Shown here in pieces: positions 8,719 to 16,764 of a stretch of DNA of 56,111 nucleotides. Source of the DNA: Paracoccus wurundjeri. Lineage in GTDB: Bacteria > Pseudomonadota > Alphaproteobacteria > Rhodobacterales > Rhodobacteraceae. The stretch lies in the NCBI RefSeq assembly GCF_030678915.1, contig NZ_JAUUTZ010000029.1, forward strand, positions 1-56,111, read 5' to 3'. The number at the start of each line of letters is the position of its first letter. The stretch's first letter is position 1. The position numbers and the translations under genes are program-made. The notes beneath the pieces were generated by a model, which was given only the letters and a program-made list of their open reading frames with translations, did not search any database and was not told the DNA's origin.

Positions 8719-9945
8719 ATGGCTTATATGACTCAGCTCGCGGGCGCAGTGCTCGCGTTGGATGAACTCGATCTGACGATCGTGGAAATCCCTCCGACTT
8801 CCGTATTAAATAATTTCGGAAATTCCGACGAAATCACTCAATATAACGTGCAGGACGATGGTGATGCCGCCACGTTGGAACAAGGCGATTATCTGGCTCC
8901 GGTGACAAACGGAACCGCTACTCCGGGGACCTATGTCGGCACGGGGGTGATCGAAAACGCGGGCCTCACCCTTGGCAGCATGACCGATAACTTGCTGGGG
9001 CTAGGCGTCAGCGTATCGGTCAACCCGATCGACGTGGATTATTTCGCTGATGAAAACGGGAATGTGTATGCGATCACCGACGAGCCGTTGAGCGATGACC
9101 GGATCATGGCCTCTCTGCGCGTCAACCTGCCTGGATCGAATAACATGATCACGGTCGAAGTCCCCGTTTCGGAACTGACGGATACTCTGGCTGATCTTGA
9201 TCCGACCGGACTTCTGGGACCTATTCTGGGCAGTGCCGCCGACCTCAGCCAGTATATCATGGATACGGCGATCATAACCTCCACAACCGACCCTGCCGGC
9301 ACCAAGCTTCTGGGCGACGACGAGCACACCGTCGTCTGCTTCGTTCGCGGATCGCTGATCGAAACGGAAAACGGGCCGGTTGCCGTGGAACATCTGAGCG
9401 TCGGGGACCGGATTATTACCCGTGATCATGGTATTCAGGAAATCCGCTGGATCGGTTCGACGTCTTTGGGTTCTTCCGTGTTGGAAAGTAATCCGAATCT
9501 TCGTCCAATCCGGATCAGAGCCGGCGCTCTTGGGGAAAATACGCCGTCATCGGATTTGTTAGTTTCTCCGCAACATCGCATTCTCGTGCGCTCGAAGATC
9601 GCACAGCGCATGTTTGGAACAATGGAAGTCCTGGTTGCGGCCAAACAACTCTGCCAACTGGACGGAATTGATATCGCGGAGGTTTCCGAGGTCGAATATT
9701 TCCATTTCCTGTTTGATCAGCATGAGGTGGTGTATTCGAATGGTGCCGAAACGGAATCGCTTTATACCGGTCCGCAGGCACTGAAATCCGTGAACATTGC
9801 GGCCCGCGAGGAAATCTTCTCGCTTTTCCCGCAGCTCAGGGATGCGGAAACCGTCCCGTCGGCAGCACGCGAACTGCCTTCGGGCCGCAAGGCCCGCAAG
9901 CTTGCGACGCGCCATCTGCAGCACGGCAAGCCGCTGGTGTCGTAA
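8719..9945 (+). CDS. Hint-domain protein, copy B
   Basis: A 408-residue paralogue of the protein at 4155. The start at 8719 is chosen because MAYMTQ aligns with MAYIAQ of copy A. The N-terminal 206 residues share only scattered positions with copy A (GTYVG, DEPLSDDR, VPVSEL). The Hint domain begins at Cys207 (VVCFVRGSLI) and keeps SPQHRIL (His286) and the region DQHEVVYSNGAE. The C-terminal tail ARELPSGRKARKLA is shared with copy A, including the final KPLVS. The pattern suggests a variable N-terminal passenger and a conserved processing domain. Substrate and site of action are unknown. Confidence 0.85.
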   Translation: MAYMTQLAGAVLALDELDLTIVEIPPTSVLNNFGNSDEITQYNVQDDGDAATLEQGDYLAPVTNGTATPGTYVGTGVIENAGLTLGSMTDNLLGLGVSVSVNPIDVDYFADENGNVYAITDEPLSDDRIMASLRVNLPGSNNMITVEVPVSELTDTLADLDPTGLLGPILGSAADLSQYIMDTAIITSTTDPAGTKLLGDDEHTVVCFVRGSLIETENGPVAVEHLSVGDRIITRDHGIQEIRWIGSTSLGSSVLESNPNLRPIRIRAGALGENTPSSDLLVSPQHRILVRSKIAQRMFGTMEVLVAAKQLCQLDGIDIAEVSEVEYFHFLFDQHEVVYSNGAETESLYTGPQALKSVNIAAREEIFSLFPQLRDAETVPSAARELPSGRKARKLATRHLQHGKPLVS

Positions 9946-9958
9946 AACAACGATTGGT

Positions 9959-9985
9959 GATGCCCGAAGGTGTAATTCGGGCATC
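9959..9985 (+). terminator. Stop-proximal hairpin after Hint copy B
   Basis: Perfect 10-base inverted repeat GATGCCCGAA / TTCGGGCATC with a 7-base loop, 13 bases after the stop codon. There is no T run. Its position matches the hairpin after copy A although the sequences differ, which suggests that structure rather than sequence is kept. Confidence 0.45.
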
Positions 9986-10041
9986 TCATACGGCGATCCC
10001 GCGATGTCCGGGCCTCATTCCCGGGAAATATCTTGGCGGGA

Positions 10042-10109
10042 AAGGCGGTCAGGGTGGTGCCACACTCCGACCGCCAAGCCTTCATTTCGGTGCAACGAAG
10101 GATGCATTC
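10042..10109. ncRNA. Conserved structured intergenic element, copy B
   Basis: Homologue of 5446-5512. The large stem is GGCGGTC / GACCGCC here; one T-A pair of copy A has become C-G, a compensatory change, while the next pair has become an A·C mismatch. The CCTTC…GAAGG part is identical. An additional CTTGGCGG (10032-10039) could pair with CCGCCAAG (10071-10078), competing with the main stem. It lies 96 bases after the Hint stop and 275 bases before the small membrane-protein gene, almost the same distance as in copy A (273). Confidence 0.45.
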
Positions 10110-10384
10110 GAGCGATTCACCAAAGTGTTCGAATGCTTGGGGAAGTGTAATGCGTGTAGGTTGTGAAAAACAACTGGATCTGTATCGCACAGGCGATAGC
10201 TTGCCGGTCGCCGGATTTCATTCCTGATCCGATATCCCGGATCCAGTGGGAGAATGAGGGCAATAGATAGAAGGTCCGCAACCGGTGTTCAGTCAGCTTC
10301 ACGCGCGCTTCGGAACGGGCGAAAGCCACTCCCTTTTCTTGTCGCGACCGAGATAACGGTAAAACAAATTCGGGAGGAAGACAA

Positions 10385-10612
10385 ATGACACATATTCTAC
10401 AGACGGAGGAAAATTCCACCGCCTACATGGGAGACATAGGGCAAAACTACCGAGGGCCATCGATTTCCGCAGCGTATCGTCGTTCATATGCTGAAAGCCG
10501 GCCTGCAGAGAATTTCTGGAACCGGATAGGTAGAAACAGTACTCTTCTTCGAATTGGTATGGGGTCGGGCGCTTTGGTGGCGATGATATTTTTCTGGATC
10601 ATGTTCTTCTGA
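10385..10612 (+). CDS. Small membrane-anchored protein, copy B
   Basis: A 75-residue paralogue of the protein at 5786, starting at ATG with GGGAGGAAG eight bases upstream. It shares ILQTE near the N-terminus, GPSISAAYRRSYAE at residues 24-37, and a C-terminal hydrophobic helix (LRIGMGSGALVAMIFFWIMFF). The conserved Arg-Arg-Ser-Tyr motif before a tail anchor is not one I can assign to a known family. Pairing with a Hint gene in both copies suggests a functional link, but no experiment is implied by the sequence. Confidence 0.75.
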   Translation: MTHILQTEENSTAYMGDIGQNYRGPSISAAYRRSYAESRPAENFWNRIGRNSTLLRIGMGSGALVAMIFFWIMFF

Positions 10613-10748
10613 AAGCATCTCGGGAAAAATATTCCTCGGCGACCGGAAGCATTCGGGTTCCGCCAAGCAAAAAGATTCGGGTAAGGTTTTCCGTCATTTG
10701 GTTGTGTTTCGGGCCTCTTCAGGAAGCAATATCGGATGGACGTAAGTT

Positions 10749-11327
10749 ATGCTGTCAACATGGTCAAATACGTCTCCAGGAGTACATTATCGGCACATGA
10801 ATCCGGCAGGCTCCCGTTATCTTGCAGTTCCGGGAGACGGTAGATTTTTTTCATTGAAACTTTCAACGTCTTTCGACACGGACGTTCCGGCCGAAGTCCT
10901 TTTTGACAGGATCGTCGATTTTGACTGGCTGGCGCATAGGATAATGCGAAACGGAGGCCATGTTTCACGTATCGACCCGACCCGGGAACCGGGGATCGGA
11001 CTGGGTTGGAATATCGGATTCCTTCGGAATCGAAAGGCGCAATCCGTCCGCGTAAAGATCGAACAGTTCGACAGACCTGCTGCCATATCCGTATCCGCAC
11101 AATCCAAGACATTAGAAGCCTTGATGCTGGCGACCGTGATATCAATGGATCACTTCCGCGCACGCCTTGTCACGCGCACGATCATTCGTCCGCGCAACAT
11201 ACGGGCCGCTGTCATGGTTCAACTCGCAAAAATCAGGCGGACCCAGCTTAACAGCCGCTTTGACGAAATGGTTATGATACTCATCAAAGAAATGATGAAC
11301 GAGCACAAGACGATGGGCTGCGTCTAA
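10749..11327 (+). CDS. SRPBCC-family (START/Bet v 1-like) protein
   Basis: A protein of up to 192 residues with the helix-grip pattern of SRPBCC proteins seen widely in Rhodobacteraceae: FDTDVPAEVLFDRIVDFDWL near residue 40, GIGLGWNIGF near 85, and a basic C-terminal helix (RPRNIRAAVMVQLAKIRR). Such proteins form a hydrophobic ligand pocket; the ligand here is unknown. The first about 35 residues lack family resemblance, so the true start may be the ATG at 10797. It is soluble, without signal peptide. It follows the second Hint module by about 135 bases and may or may not belong to it. Confidence 0.65.
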   Translation: MLSTWSNTSPGVHYRHMNPAGSRYLAVPGDGRFFSLKLSTSFDTDVPAEVLFDRIVDFDWLAHRIMRNGGHVSRIDPTREPGIGLGWNIGFLRNRKAQSVRVKIEQFDRPAAISVSAQSKTLEALMLATVISMDHFRARLVTRTIIRPRNIRAAVMVQLAKIRRTQLNSRFDEMVMILIKEMMNEHKTMGCV

Positions 11328-11532
11328 GAAACCGGCCCGGTGTCCTGCCCCTGTTCACAGGCATTGTTGCAGACGTTCCGGTGGCAGATTAGGCTGCACA
11401 TATCGCAAAGGGCGCGGAGACGGTGGTTATGGTCGGACTCGCCTCCGCTGTCGGGGGGCTGTACAATTAGCCGAATGCGCGGGCATTTGAATCGCGCCCC
11501 CTGCCGAACTTGTCAGATTGAAAGTGAAAGCC

Positions 11533-11976
11533 ATGAGATACGCATTCCGGATCGTTTTTGTTGCGGCCTGCCTCGCCAGTCCGGCCATCGGTTTTGCTGA
11601 AGATCTGCCGCAACCCGTTATCGATCTTGACCTGACCGATATCGAGATTCGCGAAAAACCGCATGCCGAATATGGCCGCCGTGTAAGCGGCACCCTGCCT
11701 GGCGGCTCCGTTGTCGAGATCGATCTCAATGGGGATGACGTGATCGAGGATATCGAGGCTCGCGGGAACGATCTCTTTCCTCCGGCGGATATCCGCGCTC
11801 TTATCCCTGCCGAAGTCATGGAAAACGAGTCCTGGCCCGCCGATGCCCGTTTCGAGAAAATCGAGTTCGAAAGCGATGGACGAATCGAAATCGAAGGCCG
11901 TCTTTCCGATGATCGCGAATTCGATGCCGAATTCGCCGCCGACGGCCGCCTGATCGAATTCGACACCGACGACTGA
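11533..11976 (+). CDS. Acidic secreted protein, possibly PepSY-like
   Basis: A 147-residue protein with a signal peptide (RYAFRIVFVAACLASPAIGFA, cleavage near residue 22) and a strongly acidic mature part. Repeated strand-turn units (VEIDLNGDDVIEDIEARG, then IEFESDGRIEIEGRLSDD and AEFAADGRLIEFD) resemble PepSY/YpeB-type domains, which often inhibit proteases or act at the cell envelope; this is a pattern-level suggestion. A GTG at 11524 is an alternative start. A 38-residue membrane protein starts three bases after its stop, so the two are probably co-transcribed. Confidence 0.6.
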   Translation: MRYAFRIVFVAACLASPAIGFAEDLPQPVIDLDLTDIEIREKPHAEYGRRVSGTLPGGSVVEIDLNGDDVIEDIEARGNDLFPPADIRALIPAEVMENESWPADARFEKIEFESDGRIEIEGRLSDDREFDAEFAADGRLIEFDTDD

Positions 11977-11979
11977 CCC

Positions 11980-12096
11980 ATGAGCAGCATCGCCCTCATC
12001 CTCCTGGGACTTTTCCCGGGTCTCAAGCTTATCTCGGCAATTTTTTTCCTTCTGGACCGGGCAATCCTGGCCATCATTGGCACCCATATCTATTAA
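11980..12096 (+). CDS. 38-residue single-helix membrane protein
   Basis: ATG three bases after the preceding stop, ending at TAA 12094-12096. The product (MSSIALILLGLFPGLKLI and onward) is almost wholly hydrophobic with one or two short helices and few charges. Close spacing to the acidic secreted protein suggests translational coupling. No family is recognised and such short frames can occur by chance; the tight coupling and the good hydrophobic pattern are the only support. Confidence 0.4.
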   Translation: MSSIALILLGLFPGLKLISAIFFLLDRAILAIIGTHIY

Positions 12097-12367
12097 TGGT
12101 CGCTGCAGCCCCTGAAACCGGCTTTCACGACGTCGAGCACCGTATCGAATAAAATGACATCAGCGAACTTCGCGAGACGTCGCTGACGGCGGCACATATG
12201 ATTGATGTTGGCGTATTTCACGTTCGATCGGCAGCATAAGCCCCTTTTGCCGATGCCGCCTAAGCGTTTGTTCGCCGTTTTCCGGGCTCAGATTAAATGT
12301 TTCTATACATTTGCACGGCTCGCGTACTAACTATCTGTACCTATAGGAAACGTAATGGAGCTTTCTG

Positions 12368-12571
12368 ATGACCAAGTTTGCAACCCTGACCGCTGTTATC
12401 GGCCTGTCAGCTACTTCGGCGCTGGCCGGTGGCTATGTTGCTCCTGTTGTCGAGCCTGAACCCATTATCGTCGAAGAAGAACCCGCATCCTCAAACGCTG
12501 GTCTGGTCGTTCCGGCCCTGCTTTTGCTGGGTGTAGTTGCTGCCGTTGCGGCGGATGACGATGATAGCTGA
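12368..12571 (+). CDS. Small exported protein with C-terminal membrane segment
   Basis: A 67-residue protein of a type common in Rhodobacteraceae. It has a signal peptide ending ALA-GGYVAPV, a Pro/Glu/Val-rich linker, a hydrophobic stretch (LVVPALLLLGVVAAVAA) and a tail of aspartates (DDDDS). A GGAG ribosome site lies before the ATG. The function is unknown; some database relatives carry misleading enzyme names. A strong hairpin terminator follows at 12668. The 270 bases upstream (12097-12367) hold no gene that I can support. Confidence 0.75.
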   Translation: MTKFATLTAVIGLSATSALAGGYVAPVVEPEPIIVEEEPASSNAGLVVPALLLLGVVAAVAADDDDS

Positions 12572-12667
12572 TCCGATATCCGTCGCGGGTTATTCCTGCC
12601 GGTATCGACAGCACCGATAACGTATTTACGTTAAGAAGATCATGCTCTTGATTGTCGTATGACAATG

Positions 12668-12695
12668 GCCCGCCTTCATTGGCGGGCTTTTCTTT
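12668..12695 (+). terminator. Rho-independent terminator
   Basis: Stem GCCCGCC / GGCGGGC with a six-base loop (TTCATT) followed by TTTTCTTT. It ends the transcript of the small exported protein, about 95 bases after its stop codon. Confidence 0.8.
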
Positions 12696-12742
12696 ACCCG
12701 GTCGTCGCCACTACCTAGGCGCACAGATGCACCCTGTCCTAT

Positions 12743-13246
12743 TCAGAATTTCATTCCGATACTGAACGCGGCGCCTTCGCTTCCAATTCCGAAACTTGCG
12801 GCGCCGAAACTGAATCCGATCAATGCGCCGGTCATAACCTGCTCCACCGTGTGTTCACCCGCGTGAACCCGGCTTGCAGCGGTGAGTCCGGCAGCGCCAT
12901 ATGCCGCTGCTCCGGCGAAACGATCATCCCGGAAGCATTTTCCCGCAAGATCGGCCGCTCCGAACGCTGCGGCCGCCGAATGGCCCGAGGGAAATCCCTT
13001 GCCTTCTCCTGAAGGCCGGCGGGCCATCGGGGTGCCGTCCGTCCAGGATTTCAGTGCAAGAACAACCGCCGCCTGCAATATTCCCCGAACCGCAAAATCT
13101 TCAAGCCGGTCATCACGGGCCGCGCAGATCGCTGCTGCCGCTGGCAAGCCGTATTTCATCGCCGTGCCGAAATCCTCGAACGGGTCGGCCGCGACCGGCA
13201 ATGGCGTCATTCCGCACAGCCCCGCCAGAATGATTGCCCTCATCAT
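12743..13246 (-). CDS. PAP2-family acid phosphatase, exported
   Basis: A 167-residue protein with an N-terminal signal peptide (cleavage near residue 20). All three phosphatase motifs are visible: K66…RRP (residues 66-78), FPSGH (85-89) and SR(5)H (125-132). PAP2 enzymes remove phosphate from lipid phosphates or undecaprenyl-pyrophosphate at the periplasmic face; the substrate here is unknown. It lacks the usual six membrane helices, so it may be a periplasmic or outer-membrane-linked form. It begins 11 bases after lolD, so it is probably the last gene of the lolC-lolD transcript. Confidence 0.8.
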   Translation of the reverse strand: MMRAIILAGLCGMTPLPVAADPFEDFGTAMKYGLPAAAAICAARDDRLEDFAVRGILQAAVVLALKSWTDGTPMARRPSGEGKGFPSGHSAAAAFGAADLAGKCFRDDRFAGAAAYGAAGLTAASRVHAGEHTVEQVMTGALIGFSFGAASFGIGSEGAAFSIGMKF

Positions 13247-13257
13247 CTGGTCCCCCG

Positions 13258-13929
13258 TCAGGAAATATCTTCTCCCAGCCTGATAACCCGATCCATTCGC
13301 TCCGCCAAGGCATGGTTATGCGTGGCGATCAGTGCCGACAGACCGGTTTCACGCACCAGCCCCATCAGCACCTCGAAGACCCGGTCAGAGGTTTCCGGAT
13401 CCAGGTTGCCAGTCGGTTCATCGGCCAGAAGCAATGATGGCTCATTTGCGAGCGCCCGGCAAAACGCCACCCGCTGCTGCTCGCCGCCGGACAGCTGCGC
13501 CGGACGATGATCGGCGCGATGAGTCATGCCGACGCGGTCCAGCAATTCTGCAGCCCGCTTTGCCGCCATTCCCGACCCGACGCCATTGGCAAGCTGGGGC
13601 AGGATGATATTTTCCGCGGCACTGAATTCGGGCAGCAGATGGTGGAACTGATAGACGAAACCCAGTTCGCGCCGGCGCGCCTCGGTCCGCGCACGGTCAG
13701 GAAGCCCATGCATATCGCGCCCGTTCAACTCCACCAGCCCTGAATCCGGCGTATCCAGCAGCCCGGCAATATGCAGAAGCGTGGATTTTCCCGCCCCCGA
13801 GGGTGCGACAAGCGCCACCACCTCTCCACGGGCGACATTCAGTTCCAGCCCGTGCAGCACCTCTACCGGCGCGGGGCCGTCCTTGCCATAGGTTTTCGAA
13901 ACCCCTGCGAGTCTCAGAACGTCACTCAT
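13258..13929 (-). CDS. lolD: Lipoprotein-releasing ABC transporter, ATPase LolD
   Basis: A 223-residue ABC ATPase with Walker A APSGAGKST (42-50), Q-loop FVYQFHHLLPEF (about 91-102), signature LSGGEQQRVA (146-155), Walker B LLLADEP (166-172) and an H-loop histidine near 196. The YQFHHLLPEF sequence is characteristic of LolD within the MacB/LolD group. LolD powers extraction of outer-membrane lipoproteins from the inner membrane by the LolCE permease. Its start overlaps the permease stop by eight bases, indicating translational coupling. Confidence 0.93.
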   Translation of the reverse strand: MSDVLRLAGVSKTYGKDGPAPVEVLHGLELNVARGEVVALVAPSGAGKSTLLHIAGLLDTPDSGLVELNGRDMHGLPDRARTEARRRELGFVYQFHHLLPEFSAAENIILPQLANGVGSGMAAKRAAELLDRVGMTHRADHRPAQLSGGEQQRVAFCRALANEPSLLLADEPTGNLDPETSDRVFEVLMGLVRETGLSALIATHNHALAERMDRVIRLGEDIS

Positions 13930-15223
13930 AGCGCAGGGCCTCCACCGGGTTCATCCGCGCCGCCCGTCGCGCCGGGAAGATCGTGACAATAAAGGACAAC
14001 GCAAGTGACAGCCCGACAGCACGGAAGATATCCCACGCCCGCAATTCGGCAGGCAGATGATAGATGCCCCGCACTTCGGGCTGCCACGCGCCGCCATTCG
14101 TCAGCGCATTCAGCCCCGCCATGATATTCTCGACATTCAGCGCCAGAAGCACGCCAAGGATCACCCCGGCGATCGTCCCGATAATCCCGGTAAAGGCACC
14201 GCAAAGGAAGAAGACGCGCAATACCGCCCCTTCGGTCAGGCCCATGGTCCGCAGAATGCCAATATCGCGGCCCTTGTTCTTGACCAGCATGATCAGCCCC
14301 GAGGTGATATTCATCGACGCGATCAACACCAGAACCGAAAGGATGACGAACATCACGTCATCTTCCATATCGAGCGCGGCCAGAAAGCTGCCAGACGAAT
14401 CCCGCCAATTCCAGATCTGCGCGTCCTCGCCCGCGGCCTGAAGAAGCGGCAGCGTCCAATCATCCACCCTTTCGGGATCGGATACGAATACCTCTATCTC
14501 GTCGGCAACGCCTTCGCGATTGAAATAGTCCTGCGCCTCGGCCATGGACATATATATTCGCGTCTGGTCGATATCGTAACGACCGGCACTGAAGACATAC
14601 ACGACCTCGTAAGACTTGACCCGGGGCGTCGTGCCCACCGGGGTCTTCGCGCCTTCGGGCGCGATCAGCTTGATCTTGTCACCAATGTTCAGATTCAATT
14701 CACGCTGAATCCCCGCGCCGATGGCAACGCCCTTGTCCAGATCCTCGATATTGCCCTGAGATGTCTCGGGATCGGCAATCCGCGGCATCGCCCTGAGCGC
14801 ATCGGATGTGACCCCAAAGATTTCGGCCACGTTCGAGGAATCATGCGCCGTCGCCATCACCTGTCCGCGTATGACCGGCGTGGTCCGCTCGACCCCGGGC
14901 AGTTCCGCAAGGCGGGCGGCCATCGCATCGTAATCCTTGATCCGCCCCGGAACGACATAAACGTCGTCGGTAAATTCGTTCTCGACCCGCTGCGGCGCCA
15001 TGTAAACGGTCGTGTGCGCATTCGCGCCCAGAATCGTGTCCACGAACTCGGCCCGGAATCCGGCCCGCACCGCCAAAGTGGCAATCAACGCCATGACCCC
15101 AAGGGCAATACCGATCAGGCTGATCCATGTCATGACGCTGACACCGCCTTCGGCGCGGCGCGCGCGCAGATATCGCCAGGCGATCAGGAATTCGTATCTT
15201 GAAAAAGCCGAGGGGCTGGACAT
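13922..15223 (-). CDS. lolC: Lipoprotein-releasing permease LolC/LolE
   Basis: A 433-residue permease; the start at 15223 (MSSPSAFSRYEFLIAWRYL) is chosen because the family begins with this amphipathic segment, and the longer upstream frame runs antisense into radA. It has an N-terminal membrane helix (about 25-50), a periplasmic domain (ADEIEVF region) and three C-terminal helices with the FtsX-like fold. It works with LolD. Only one permease gene is present here, so it may act as a homodimer as in bacteria with LolF, or a partner lies elsewhere. It is divergent from radA with a 135-base spacer. Confidence 0.9.
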   Translation of the reverse strand: MSSPSAFSRYEFLIAWRYLRARRAEGGVSVMTWISLIGIALGVMALIATLAVRAGFRAEFVDTILGANAHTTVYMAPQRVENEFTDDVYVVPGRIKDYDAMAARLAELPGVERTTPVIRGQVMATAHDSSNVAEIFGVTSDALRAMPRIADPETSQGNIEDLDKGVAIGAGIQRELNLNIGDKIKLIAPEGAKTPVGTTPRVKSYEVVYVFSAGRYDIDQTRIYMSMAEAQDYFNREGVADEIEVFVSDPERVDDWTLPLLQAAGEDAQIWNWRDSSGSFLAALDMEDDVMFVILSVLVLIASMNITSGLIMLVKNKGRDIGILRTMGLTEGAVLRVFFLCGAFTGIIGTIAGVILGVLLALNVENIMAGLNALTNGGAWQPEVRGIYHLPAELRAWDIFRAVGLSLALSFIVTIFPARRAARMNPVEALRYE

Positions 15224-15358
15224 GCGTGAAGCCTCTGAATTTGCGCGCAGACCCTGACGCCGCAGCCTGAAAAGATCAAGCCGACAATGCCGTGAGGTCT
15301 TCTTCTTTGTCCAAATACCTGTATTGCGGCACCCTCCGTCAGATGCGAAAAGCGGCGC

Positions 15359-16723
15359 ATGGCCAAATCTGCTTCCGCCTTCACCTGCACCGCCTGCGGC
15401 ACCGCTCATAAGAAATGGGCCGGGCGCTGCGATGCCTGCGGCGCATGGAATACCATTATCGAAGAGGCTCCGCTCTCGCGGGGGCCTGGGCGCGGGCTGG
15501 GTGCCGCCAAAGGACACAGCATTCCGCTGGCCGGACTGACATCGGACGAACCGGCACCGCCCCGCGCGCAATCCGGAATGGCCGAACTCGATCGGGTTCT
15601 TGGCGGCGGATTGGTGCCCGGTTCAGCCATACTGGTCGGCGGAGATCCGGGAATCGGCAAATCGACGCTGCTTCTGCAGGCCGCCGCCGCCTTCGCTCGG
15701 GTGGAGCTGAACGCGATCTATATCAGCGGTGAAGAAGCCAGTGCGCAGGTCCGCATGCGCGCGCGCAGGCTTGGGCTGAGCGACGCGCCCATGCGGTTGG
15801 GAGCGGAAACTAACCTGCGCGACATCCTGACCACGCTTGATCAGGAACGCCCCGACCTGGCGATCATCGATTCAGTACAGACGCTCTGGGCCGATCACGT
15901 CGAAGCCGCGCCGGGCAGCGTGGCACAGGTCCGCGCCGCCGCCCATGAACTGGTTACCTTCGCCAAGCGCCGGGGCGTCGCCGTGATTCTCGTCGGCCAT
16001 GTCACGAAAGACGGCCAGATCGCCGGCCCTCGCGTTGTCGAGCATATGGTGGATACCGTATTGTATTTCGAAGGAGAACGCGGCCATCAATTCCGCATCC
16101 TGCGCAGCGTCAAGAACCGCTTCGGCCCCGCCGATGAGATCGGCGTGTTCGAGATGACCGGCGCGGGCCTTGCCGAAGTCGCCAACCCCTCTGCGCTTTT
16201 CCTTTCCGAACGTGGTCAGCCCGTCCCCGGCAGCGCTGTCTTCGCCGGGATCGAGGGTACCCGCCCGGTCCTGACCGAGATACAGGCGCTTGTCGCCCCC
16301 TCCAACCTTGCCTCGCCGCGCCGCACGGTGGTCGGATTGGATTCCGGCCGGGTATCCACCATTATCGCCGTGCTCGAAGCGCGTTGCGGAATTCCCTTTG
16401 CGGGGCTTGATGTTTTCCTGAACGTGGCGGGCGGGATGCGGGTGAATGAACCAGCAGCCGATCTCGCCATCGCTGGCGCGCTTTTGTCGGCGCGTGAGGA
16501 CAGCGCATTTCCGCCGGAGGCGGTTCTTTTCGGCGAAATCAGCCTGTCTGGCGCCCTCCGGCCAGTCGCCGGAGTGGAAAACAGGTTGAAAGAGGCGCAA
16601 AAACTTGGTTTTTCACAGGCGATTATACCCGAAGGCCAAAAACTCGAGGGATTGGACGGCATAAGCGTGATGCGGATTGCCGATTTGACAGGATTTGTGG
16701 GCGAGCTTTTCGGCGCCGGCTGA
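15359..16723 (+). CDS. radA: DNA repair protein RadA
   Basis: A 454-residue protein of normal RadA length. It contains a zinc finger (Cys10, Cys13, Cys24, Cys27), a RecA-like ATPase with Walker A GGDPGIGKST (94-103), the RadA-specific KNRFG motif (about residue 255) and a C-terminal Lon-protease-like domain. RadA is a branch-migration helicase in homologous recombination. The gene heads a rightward series followed after 41 bases by cvpA and then purF. Confidence 0.95.
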   Translation: MAKSASAFTCTACGTAHKKWAGRCDACGAWNTIIEEAPLSRGPGRGLGAAKGHSIPLAGLTSDEPAPPRAQSGMAELDRVLGGGLVPGSAILVGGDPGIGKSTLLLQAAAAFARVELNAIYISGEEASAQVRMRARRLGLSDAPMRLGAETNLRDILTTLDQERPDLAIIDSVQTLWADHVEAAPGSVAQVRAAAHELVTFAKRRGVAVILVGHVTKDGQIAGPRVVEHMVDTVLYFEGERGHQFRILRSVKNRFGPADEIGVFEMTGAGLAEVANPSALFLSERGQPVPGSAVFAGIEGTRPVLTEIQALVAPSNLASPRRTVVGLDSGRVSTIIAVLEARCGIPFAGLDVFLNVAGGMRVNEPAADLAIAGALLSAREDSAFPPEAVLFGEISLSGALRPVAGVENRLKEAQKLGFSQAIIPEGQKLEGLDGISVMRIADLTGFVGELFGAG

Positions 16724-16764
16724 ATCGCCTGAAAATACAGCGCTAACCCGCGCGGGAGAACGAC

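Noticed and set aside
14057..15202. Long open frame antisense to the lolC-type permease
   Set aside because: It is the high-GC mirror of a clear permease gene, has no domain pattern and no ribosome site.
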